Shown here piece after piece: positions 6,182 through 11,537 of a stretch of 16,979 bases of DNA. A program made the position numbers and the translations under genes. Below the pieces are notes generated by a model. The model was not told where the DNA came from. It searched no databases and saw only the letters and a program-made list of their open reading frames with translations. Numbering within the stretch: the first letter of the stretch is position 1; each line of letters begins with the position of its first letter. Source of the stretch: UBA4874 sp002399435 (GTDB lineage Bacteria; Bacillota; Clostridia; Caldicoprobacterales; DTU083); NCBI GenBank assembly GCA_036823195.1, contig DAISGI010000048.1, positions 1 through 16,979 of the forward strand, given 5' to 3'.

Positions 6182-7576
6182 ATGATGAACAGCATTCCGA
6201 AACTGATTCGTCGCTTTGTTGGGATATGGCTGCTCAGCTCATTTTTGCTGATTGTTTTGAATTTTGTCATGCTGGTCATTGTGGCTCTGAAGCAATCTCC
6301 CAACGGCACCCCGTGGAAAGCAGCGGAGCAGGCAGCTGCGGCCCTTAAGCGGACGGAGAAGGGATATGTCCTGTCCGGCCCGGTGTCCGACGAATTGAAG
6401 TCCCATCACGTCTGGGCGATTTTTATCGAGGATGCCACCCATCAGGTGGTGTGGCACACAGACCATCTCCCCGATTCGGTCCCGCTGAAATTTTCCCTGT
6501 CTGATGTTGCAGACCTGACCCGTGGATATATTGACGGATATCCGACTTTTACAGGGAAATTGGAACAGGGCCTAATGGTATTGGGTTATCCGAAAGACAG
6601 CTTCTGGAAACATATGTGGCCAAGCTGGGACTATCAATTCATCGCCAACCTGCCAAAGATGATCCTTTTTTTGCTGTCCATCAATGTTGCACTCATATTT
6701 CTTATCTACATGATCGCCAATTCAAGGCTTTTGAAATCGGTCCGGCCGATTGCCAATGGGATACAGGCTCTGCCCACCGGGAAACCGGTATATATCCGGG
6801 AAAGGGGCCTGCTGTCCGAGTTGTCTGTCAATATCAACCGTACCTCGGAGGTGCTGCAGTCCCAGAACGATCAGCTGCGGAAAAAGGAAACGGCCCGGGC
6901 AAACTGGATTGCAGGGGTTTCCCATGATATCCGTACTCCGCTGTCCATGGTCATGGGATATGCAGAACAGCTGAAAAACGATTCCGGTCTCCCGGACAGC
7001 GTGCAGAAGAAGGCTATGGTGATCTATCAGCAGAGTCAGCGAATGAGCAATCTGATCCGGGATCTGAATCTTGCTTCCAAACTGGAATATAATATGCAGC
7101 CTGTAAAGCAGAAAAGGGAAAACGCTGTGGCACTGGTCCGGCAGGTGGTTGTGGATTTCATGAATACCGATATTGAAAAGAAATACCCGATGGAATGGGA
7201 AACGGAGGATACCCTGTCTTCCTGTTTTGTCAATGCGGACCGGGACTTACTGAAGCGGGCCGTGTCCAATCTGATCCAAAACTGCATCAACCATAATGAG
7301 AATGGCTGTACAGTGTATGTTTCGGTTCAGTCAACGGAAAAGAGCTGTAACATCTGTGTCGAGGATGACGGGATCGGGATTTCCGAAGCAGAAAGGAAAG
7401 CGCTGAATACAGCACCGCATTATATGGTCTGCGATACCAATACAACGGGACAGCGTCATGGGCTTGGTCTTAAGATCGTAAAGCAGATCGCAGCTTCCCA
7501 CGGAGGCAAAACCCTTGTGGAGCACAGTTCCCACGGCGGACTCGCCGTAAAAATGATCCTGCCGCGGCTGCAATGA
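6182..7576 (+). CDS. Sensor histidine kinase partner of the response regulator
   Basis: A 464-residue membrane kinase. Two membrane segments (about 15-36 and 158-180) enclose an extracellular domain of about 120 residues. A short HAMP-like linker leads to the dimerisation helix with phosphoacceptor His248 in GVSHDIRTPLS. The ATPase domain has the N box (NLIQNCINHN, 363-372), the G1 box (DDGIGI, 395-400) and the G2 box (GQRHGLGL, 423-430), so it looks catalytically complete. The large sensor loop separates it from BceS-type kinases, which have almost no extracellular domain, and suggests direct ligand sensing. Two consecutive ATGs (6182, 6185) are possible starts, with a GGAGGGAG upstream. Likely signal: a cell-wall-active peptide, inferred from the adjacent exporter. 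Confidence 0.92.
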   Translation: MMNSIPKLIRRFVGIWLLSSFLLIVLNFVMLVIVALKQSPNGTPWKAAEQAAAALKRTEKGYVLSGPVSDELKSHHVWAIFIEDATHQVVWHTDHLPDSVPLKFSLSDVADLTRGYIDGYPTFTGKLEQGLMVLGYPKDSFWKHMWPSWDYQFIANLPKMILFLLSINVALIFLIYMIANSRLLKSVRPIANGIQALPTGKPVYIRERGLLSELSVNINRTSEVLQSQNDQLRKKETARANWIAGVSHDIRTPLSMVMGYAEQLKNDSGLPDSVQKKAMVIYQQSQRMSNLIRDLNLASKLEYNMQPVKQKRENAVALVRQVVVDFMNTDIEKKYPMEWETEDTLSSCFVNADRDLLKRAVSNLIQNCINHNENGCTVYVSVQSTEKSCNICVEDDGIGISEAERKALNTAPHYMVCDTNTTGQRHGLGLKIVKQIAASHGGKTLVEHSSHGGLAVKMILPRLQ

Positions 7577-7676
7577 AGGGCGGAGGTGGAGGATTGTATA
7601 AATTCAAAGGGGTGGGGACACTCACATTTCTTTTCATTTCTGTGCCGTTTGAAAAGGACTATTGCCTGATGGTTTA
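7577..7676. other. Intergenic stretch after the kinase, with GGGGACACTCACATTTC motif
   Basis: No convincing gene or terminator is visible between the kinase stop and the repeat array. A GGGGTGGGGACACTCACATT sequence (about 7610-7629) resembles the kind of short element dispersed in clostridial genomes near transposase relics, but no partner copy exists in this window. Confidence 0.3.
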
Positions 7677-7785
7677 CACCAGTACATAATGCTTGCCGGT
7701 AGTACACCAGTATATAATGCTTGTCGGTAGTAAGCACCAGTATATAATGCTTGCCTGGCAGTACACACCAGTATATAATGGGCCA
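7677..7785 (+). repeat. 28-31 bp tandem repeat carrying four -10-like boxes
   Basis: Units begin CACCAGTATATAATGCTTG at 7677 (with ACATAAT), 7705, 7735 and 7766; the last is truncated after TATATAATG. Spacings are 28, 30 and 31 bp. Copies 2 to 4 contain consensus TATAAT, and the preceding unit supplies TTGTCG at 16 bp or TTGCCT at 17 bp. The array can therefore be read as overlapping sigma-A promoters for the esterase gene 95 bp downstream. Confidence 0.75.
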
Positions 7786-7815
7786 TGTAAATACGGGCCG
7801 GTCATACAAGCTATT

Positions 7816-7833
7816 GCAGGATATCAATCCTGC
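7816..7833 (+). promoter_or_regulatory. Leader hairpin upstream of the esterase gene
   Basis: GCAGGAT and ATCCTGC form a perfect 7-bp stem with an ATCA loop, also a DNA palindrome. No T-run follows, so it is not a terminator. It lies between the promoter-like repeats and the start codon, where an operator or mRNA-stabilising hairpin is plausible. Confidence 0.35.
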
Positions 7834-7879
7834 TGATGACAAAGCGTGTTGCCTGCTTTTTAAGAAAGGGTGAGGTTCA

Positions 7880-8983
7880 GTGTGGAAGGAAAGGCTGGAT
7901 GATCTCCATCTTCCGAAATTGCTGGAGTTTCCAAATGGCACACCGGTTCAAAGTGCGGGAGACTGGGAAAAAAGGCGGAAGGAAATCCTGGATTTACTGT
8001 GCAGGGAGGAATACGGACAATGCCTGGACCCTCCTGAGAGGATGTCGGCTGTGGTGAAGAAAGAAGACGATCAGGCCTGTGCCGGAAAAGTCCTGCAGCA
8101 AAGTATCCTGCTTTCCATGGAAATACAGGGGAAGCCGTTCTCTTTCCCGCTGCAGGTTTTTGTCCCGAAAAAGGTTGCAAATCCGATGACCATCGTATAT
8201 CTGGCCTTTCGTCCGGATGCACCGGATCGCTATTTACCGCTTGAGGAGATTACCGACGAAGGGTTTGCCGTTGTCACCTTCTGTTATCAGGATATCGCAG
8301 CGGACCGGGACGACGATTTTACCGGCGGGCTGGCAGGCATTCTGAAAAAGGAAGGCGGGCGTCCGGCGGAGGATACGGGAAAGCTGATGATGTGGGCTTT
8401 TGCAGCCTCCTGCGTTTTGGATTACCTGGAGACCAGAGCGGATATTGACTTGCGTAATGTAGGGGTGATGGGGCATTCCCGTCTCGGCAAGACGGCTTTG
8501 GTGGCAGCAGCCTATGATCAAAGATTTGCCTTTTGCTTTCCAAATGATTCTGGATGCTCCGGCGATGCGATAACCCGGGGAAAAGAGGGGGAACGGATCA
8601 AACAGATAACGGACCATTTTCCCTACTGGTTCTGCCCCAATTACAGCCAATATGCAGGCCGGGAAGGGCAGATGCCATTTGATCAGCATTTTCTTGTGGC
8701 AGCCATTGCACCCCGCTATGTATGTGCCGGGACAGCGGTAGATGATACCTGGTCGGATCCAATGAGTCAGTATCTGTCCTATACCGCGGCGGATGAAGTT
8801 TACCGGTTTCTTGGGAAGGAAGGCTTTGTCCATCCCGACAGGATGCCAAAGGCAGGAGATACGTTTCAGGAAGGAACGATTGGATTTCACCTGCGTTCCG
8901 GGACGCATTTTCACAGTCGGTATGACTGGCAGCAGTATATGGAGTTCATGAAAAAGCATAGGATTAAAAGACAGGAAAACTAA
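7880..8983 (+). CDS. CE15-like (glucuronoyl esterase family) alpha/beta-hydrolase
   Basis: A 367-residue serine hydrolase. The nucleophile elbow is GHSRLGK (198-204, Ser200), the G-x-S-R-x-G-K pattern of CE15 glucuronoyl esterases, which split ester bonds between glucuronic acid side chains of xylan and lignin alcohols. Supporting CE15 features are NDSGCSGDAITRG (222-234) and the C-terminal GTHFHSRYDWQQYMEF, where His343 aligns with the catalytic His of the usual GKHD..DW pattern. No signal peptide is present, although many characterised members are secreted, so it may act inside the cell on imported oligosaccharides. The GTG start at 7880 follows GGGTGAGG. The phosphoesterase gene follows after 18 bp. 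The hydrolase call is firm; the substrate is uncertain, and an acetyl-xylan-esterase-like role is the main alternative. Confidence 0.72.
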   Translation: MWKERLDDLHLPKLLEFPNGTPVQSAGDWEKRRKEILDLLCREEYGQCLDPPERMSAVVKKEDDQACAGKVLQQSILLSMEIQGKPFSFPLQVFVPKKVANPMTIVYLAFRPDAPDRYLPLEEITDEGFAVVTFCYQDIAADRDDDFTGGLAGILKKEGGRPAEDTGKLMMWAFAASCVLDYLETRADIDLRNVGVMGHSRLGKTALVAAAYDQRFAFCFPNDSGCSGDAITRGKEGERIKQITDHFPYWFCPNYSQYAGREGQMPFDQHFLVAAIAPRYVCAGTAVDDTWSDPMSQYLSYTAADEVYRFLGKEGFVHPDRMPKAGDTFQEGTIGFHLRSGTHFHSRYDWQQYMEFMKKHRIKRQEN

Positions 8984-9001
8984 CGGAATGGAGAGGCTGA
9001 A

Positions 9002-9928
9002 ATGGATCGAACATTGAAATTTGGTGCGGACGGTTGCTTTAAAATCGTTCAGTTTACGGATGTACACTGGATGAATGACAGTGAAGAAGACCGAAGGACC
9101 AGCGCGGTGGAACGGATGGTGCTGAAGGAGGAAAGGCCGGATCTTGTGGTGTTTACCGGGGATACATCCGTAGGGACGGACAACCTCGTTGCGCTGCGTA
9201 AGGCGCTGGAGCCAGTTGAGGAAGCTCAGGTACCCTTTGCAGTGGTTTTTGGGAATCATGATGACGAGCACGGCGAGAGCAAGGAGGCTCTGTTGGCGGT
9301 TCAGCAGGAAAGTGATTTATGTCTGACGCAGGCGGGACATCCGGGCATCAGCGGTCTGGGCAATTACATTCTTGAAATCGGCAGCAGGAACGGAGATCGG
9401 ACCGGATGGATCCTGTACATGATGGATTCGGGTACGTACAGCCGGAATGAAAAGGTCGGAGGTTACGGATATTTTGAAAGGGATCAGATCAACTGGTATG
9501 TGAATTCCTCAAAAGAAATCAAAAATAAATGCGGAAACGTGCCGGCTCTTGCTTTTTTTCATATTCCACTTCCGGAATACAATGAGGTGTGGGAGTCGCA
9601 AACCTGCTATGGGGAAAAGAATGAAGGAGTATGCTGTCCAAAACAGAATTCCGGAATGTTTTCTGCAATGCTCGAAATGGGTGATGTGAAGGGAATGTTT
9701 GTGGGCCACGATCATATCAACGATTACTGCGGGGATTTGTATGGAATCCGTTTGTATTATGGACGTGCCACCGGGTATCACACATACGGAAAAGAAAACT
9801 TTGCACGCGGGGCAAGAATCATTCGGCTGAGAGAGGGACAATCAGAGGTGGAATCCTGGCTGAGACTGGAGGATGGCACAGTTCTCCGAAATCAGCCCAT
9901 GCATCGGCCGGAATCACCGGAATCCTGA
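9002..9928 (+). CDS. Calcineurin-like metallophosphoesterase (PPA29/Dcr2-like)
   Basis: A 308-residue metallophosphoesterase with all five metal motifs: DVH (Asp20, His22), GD (Asp54), GNHDD (Asn85, His86), the His187 of FFHIPLPEY and GHDH (His236, His238). The architecture, with PLPEY and a late GHDH, matches the purple-acid-phosphatase-like PPA29/Dcr2 group found in many bacteria. It lacks a signal peptide, so it is probably cytoplasmic. ATG at 9002 has GGAGAGG 5 bases upstream. It is cotranscribed with the CE15-like esterase, suggesting a shared role in handling a substituted or phosphorylated glycan, but that link is inference. Transcription probably ends at the hairpin at 9953-9990. Confidence 0.88.
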   Translation: MDRTLKFGADGCFKIVQFTDVHWMNDSEEDRRTSAVERMVLKEERPDLVVFTGDTSVGTDNLVALRKALEPVEEAQVPFAVVFGNHDDEHGESKEALLAVQQESDLCLTQAGHPGISGLGNYILEIGSRNGDRTGWILYMMDSGTYSRNEKVGGYGYFERDQINWYVNSSKEIKNKCGNVPALAFFHIPLPEYNEVWESQTCYGEKNEGVCCPKQNSGMFSAMLEMGDVKGMFVGHDHINDYCGDLYGIRLYYGRATGYHTYGKENFARGARIIRLREGQSEVESWLRLEDGTVLRNQPMHRPESPES

Positions 9929-9952
9929 GAAACAGCAGCTGCCTGCCGAAGT

Positions 9953-9990
9953 CATAAAAAAGCGGATCGGCCCGGATTGACTTTTTTATG
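9953..9990 (+). terminator. Terminator after the phosphoesterase gene
   Basis: CATAAAAAAG (9953-9962) and CTTTTTTATG (9981-9990) are perfect 10-bp complements around an imperfect GC-rich inner stem. The right arm supplies the T-run for the plus strand, and symmetry allows minus-strand use too. Confidence 0.7.
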
Positions 9991-10042
9991 ATCTGGGTGT
10001 TTCAGCCCGGATTGGCTTTTTTGTGTGATTTGGGTGTTTCAA
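9971..10042. repeat. About 36-bp tandem duplication covering the terminator arm
   Basis: Two adjacent copies start CCCGGATTGRCTTTTTT at 9971 and 10006 and end GGGTGTTTCA. They are 35 and about 37 bp long with a few differences. Each carries a six-T run, so the duplication copies the terminator's downstream arm. Confidence 0.75.
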
Positions 10043-10072
10043 AAGCGGCTCATCCGGAGAAGGATGGGCCGC
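10041..10072 (-). terminator. Terminator of the YvrJ transcript
   Basis: GCGGCTCATCC (10045-10055) pairs with GGATGGGCCGC (10062-10072) in an 11-bp stem with one G-U pair and a GGAGAA loop. Read on the minus strand the stem is followed by TTTTG, so it would end the YvrJ transcript. Confidence 0.7.
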
Positions 10073-10153
10073 TCTTCAAGTTTCACTCAGGTTAATAGTT
10101 TCGAACTTTGTCAGGGAATTCCCGGGAGCCTGTATTGTGCTGAAGGATCACGA

Positions 10154-10297
10154 TCATTCAATCCCGTGTATGGTATGGGTAAGGTCCTGGATCGATTGAT
10201 CCAGGTTCTTCAGCTGGTTTTCGATCCGGACCAGCAGATACACGGAAATCACAATGGGAAAGCCTACATTGGCAATCAAGCCGGCCAGTTCTTCCAT
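10154..10297 (-). CDS. yvrJ: YvrJ family small membrane protein
   Basis: A 47-residue protein starting MEELAGLIANVGFPIVIS, which I recognise as a YvrJ-family protein. One membrane helix (about 6-23) is followed by an amphipathic tail (RIENQLKNLDQSIQDLTHTI) with heptad-like spacing that could form a short coiled coil. ATG at 10297 has AAAGGAGG with 7-base spacing. The function of the family is unknown. Its usual neighbours in Firmicutes are DUF1659 and DUF2922 proteins, both present just upstream here, which strongly supports that this very short frame is real. A hairpin at 10437-10456 separates it from the DUF2922 gene, so it may be expressed at a lower level or from its own promoter. Confidence 0.9.
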   Translation of the reverse strand: MEELAGLIANVGFPIVISVYLLVRIENQLKNLDQSIQDLTHTIHGIE

Positions 10298-10401
10298 ATC
10301 CTTGCCTCCTTTCCTGCTTGTTTTGTGCATGGGCGGTTAACGGATGACTCTTTTACGGCTGTCCTTTTAAACCGCTTGTTCTGCGGGTAAGTGGCTGAGC
10401 C

Positions 10402-10426
10402 CCTGACAGCTCACGGGTTTGTCAGG
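10402..10426. repeat. Inverted repeat between DUF2922 and yvrJ genes
   Basis: CCTGACA and TGTCAGG form a 7-bp perfect stem with an 11-base loop. It has no T-run on either strand. It lies just beyond the stronger terminator hairpin and might influence yvrJ expression. Confidence 0.35.
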
Positions 10427-10430
10427 AATG

Positions 10431-10457
10431 AAAAAGGGGGGAGGAGAAACTCCCCCT
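10431..10457 (-). terminator. Intrinsic terminator after the DUF2922 gene
   Basis: GGGGGAG (10437-10443) and CTCCCCC (10450-10456) are perfect complements with a 6-base loop. On the minus strand the stem is followed by C and five T (10431-10435). It lies 8 bases beyond the DUF2922 stop, so it probably ends or attenuates the transcript before yvrJ. Confidence 0.8.
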
Positions 10458-10464
10458 TGTTTTC

Positions 10465-10680
10465 TCAGGCAAATTCCAGGGCTTCCGTCTGGGTCGTTAC
10501 GAGCTGAGCACTGTCGATTCCCGCCAGGCCGCCTTCCACTTCAAAAACGTCCTTGCCGATGACCGTTTCCATGGCTGCTTTGACTTCGGCGGGGTCCAGG
10601 TCTCCCCTGGGGCTGTCAAAGGTGACCCGGAATTTCTTACCCAATCCGGTTTTGAAAATCATCTCCAGCATTGTTTCCAT
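10465..10680 (-). CDS. DUF2922 family small protein
   Basis: A 71-residue soluble protein. It matches the DUF2922 pattern: an N-terminal strand (LEMIFKTGLGKKFRVTFDSP), then DLDPAEVKAAMETVIGKDVF as a helix, then a strand pair ending in ALEFA. The function is unknown; no catalytic motif, signal peptide or membrane segment is present. ATG at 10680 has AAAGGAG with 8-base spacing. It is flanked by DUF1659 upstream and YvrJ downstream, the standard Firmicutes trio, so the three probably act together, but what they do is not established. Confidence 0.9.
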   Translation of the reverse strand: METMLEMIFKTGLGKKFRVTFDSPRGDLDPAEVKAAMETVIGKDVFEVEGGLAGIDSAQLVTTQTEALEFA

Positions 10681-10734
10681 ATTTTCATCTCCTTTCCTCT
10701 GAAGTTGGGACTTCCTTTGACTGCTGCGGATCCG

Positions 10735-10872
10735 TTACTCGTCGAGCAGATCGGTTTGTCCCACTTTGCGGATTTCATTTGTTACTCGTTGATCAGGTCG
10801 GTTTGTCCCACTTTGCGGATTCCATTTGTTACTCGTTGATCAGGTCGGACTGTTCCACCTTGCGGATTCCGG
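10735..10872 (-). repeat. 47-bp tandem repeats duplicating the 3' end of the DUF1659 gene
   Basis: Three units start TTACTCGT at 10735, 10782 and 10829, exactly 47 bp apart. The third is the true gene end. On the minus strand each unit reads as a C-terminus plus stop: GIRKVEQSDLINE in the gene, then GIRKVGQTDLINE, then EIRKVGQTDLLDE. Because 47 is not a multiple of 3 and each copy ends in TAA, the two extra copies are not translated with the gene. Confidence 0.85.
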
Positions 10873-11053
10873 CAACCGGGTAGCTCTGAAGAGCTGCCAG
10901 TGCGGAAGCCACATCATAGACATCCTGATCAAGGGCATCCGTTTTGATGCTGTTCAAAGACTTTGCCCTGGTCCGTTCCCTGCCGTTTTCCCCCATGCCA
11001 AGGCTCAAACGAATCTGTACCCTGGTGCTAAACGGCTTTTTTACCAATGCCAT
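10829..11053 (-). CDS. DUF1659 family small protein
   Basis: A 74-residue protein, first gene of the small-protein operon. The start at 11053 is set by AAAGGAGG 8 bases upstream; a longer in-frame reading to 11098 has no such site. Composition is basic at the N-terminus (MALVKKPFSTRVQIRL) and ends IRKVEQSDLINE. The central LNSIKTDALDQDVYDVASALAALQ and the partner DUF2922 gene support a DUF1659 call; function unknown. Its last codons are repeated twice downstream. A palindrome at 11084-11109 lies between the likely promoter and this gene, suggesting repression. The family call rests on pattern and neighbourhood. Confidence 0.82.
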   Translation of the reverse strand: MALVKKPFSTRVQIRLSLGMGENGRERTRAKSLNSIKTDALDQDVYDVASALAALQSYPVAGIRKVEQSDLINE

Positions 11054-11083
11054 ACGAAACACCTCCTTTCCTGATGAATTGGC

Positions 11084-11109
11084 AAGGCAATCAAACATTT
11101 GTTTGCCTT
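11084..11109. promoter_or_regulatory. 26-bp palindrome, candidate operator of the DUF1659 operon
   Basis: Arms AAGGCAA (11084-11090) and TTGCCTT (11103-11109) plus inner arms CAAA (11092-11095) and TTTG (11098-11101) make an almost perfect 26-bp dyad. The only asymmetries are one T-T position and the two-base centre. It lies directly downstream of a TATAGT -10-like box on the minus strand (11112-11117), over the expected transcription start, the usual place for a repressor site. Confidence 0.55.
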
Positions 11110-11187
11110 ACACTATATAGATTTCATCAGAACAGGAGAAGTGGACACGGAAAAGAAAAAAGTTTGAATTTCCCTGAAGAAAAGAGG

Positions 11188-11313
11188 TCAGGAAATGAGC
11201 ATGTCCAGCGCCAGGGCCACCGAACCCATAACGGGAGCATTTTCGCCAAAAGCGGAAATTTCCACAGGCACATATTTATATTTGCTGCTGGTAAAACGGG
11301 TTATGAATGAAGG
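11188..11313 (-). pseudogene. C-terminal remnant of a ROK-family protein
   Basis: On the minus strand a frame reads FITRFTSSKYKYVPVEIS, then AFGENAPVMGSVALALDMLIS and a TGA at 11190-11188. The ENAPVMGSVALALD pattern is the closing helix of ROK-family sugar kinases/repressors, where E-A-G-V-I-G-A-A-A-L-A typically occurs. Upstream the frame meets a stop within about 10 codons and then the polypurine minisatellite, so about 90% of the gene is missing. ROK genes often regulate neighbouring sugar genes such as the mannosidase. Confidence 0.6.
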
Positions 11314-11329
11314 ATTATGGCATTACCAA

Positions 11330-11536
11330 GGAGAAGAAAGCCAAAAGTCGGGAAGAAAGAAGAAGCAGAAAGAGAAACCAGGAATAGAGGGCAGAAAGAG
11401 GGAGCAGGAAGAGAAACCAGGCAGAAGAGGCAGGAAGAAAAGGCAGGAAGAAAAGGCAGGAAGAAAAGGCAGGAAGAAAAGGCAGGAAGAAAAGGCAGGA
11501 AGAAGAGCCAGAATTAAGGGCAGAAGGGAATTGGAA
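11330..11536 (+). repeat. Polypurine tract with a 13-bp tandem repeat
   Basis: About 200 bases of almost uninterrupted purines on the plus strand. The core is GGCAGGAAGAAAA repeated from 11429: five exact copies to 11493 and a sixth altered copy to 11506. Degenerate GCAGGAAGAG and GCAGAAAGAG units lie before it. It forms the immediate 5' region of the alpha-mannosidase gene. The 13-bp period is not a codon multiple, and frames read through it (Arg/Lys/Glu-rich) are spurious. Confidence 0.85.
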
Positions 11537-11537
11537 A

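Noticed and set aside
2411..7576. Considered as a lantibiotic production cluster
   Set aside because: No LanM/LanB/LanC-type enzyme, peptidase-exporter or Cys/Ser/Thr-rich precursor is visible. Only the immunity-type exporter and a two-component system are present.
8234..9271. A 345-codon minus-strand frame opposite the esterase and phosphoesterase genes
   Set aside because: The plus-strand frames carry clear catalytic motifs (GHSRLGK, GNHDD, GHDH). The minus frame has none and is a shadow of codon bias.
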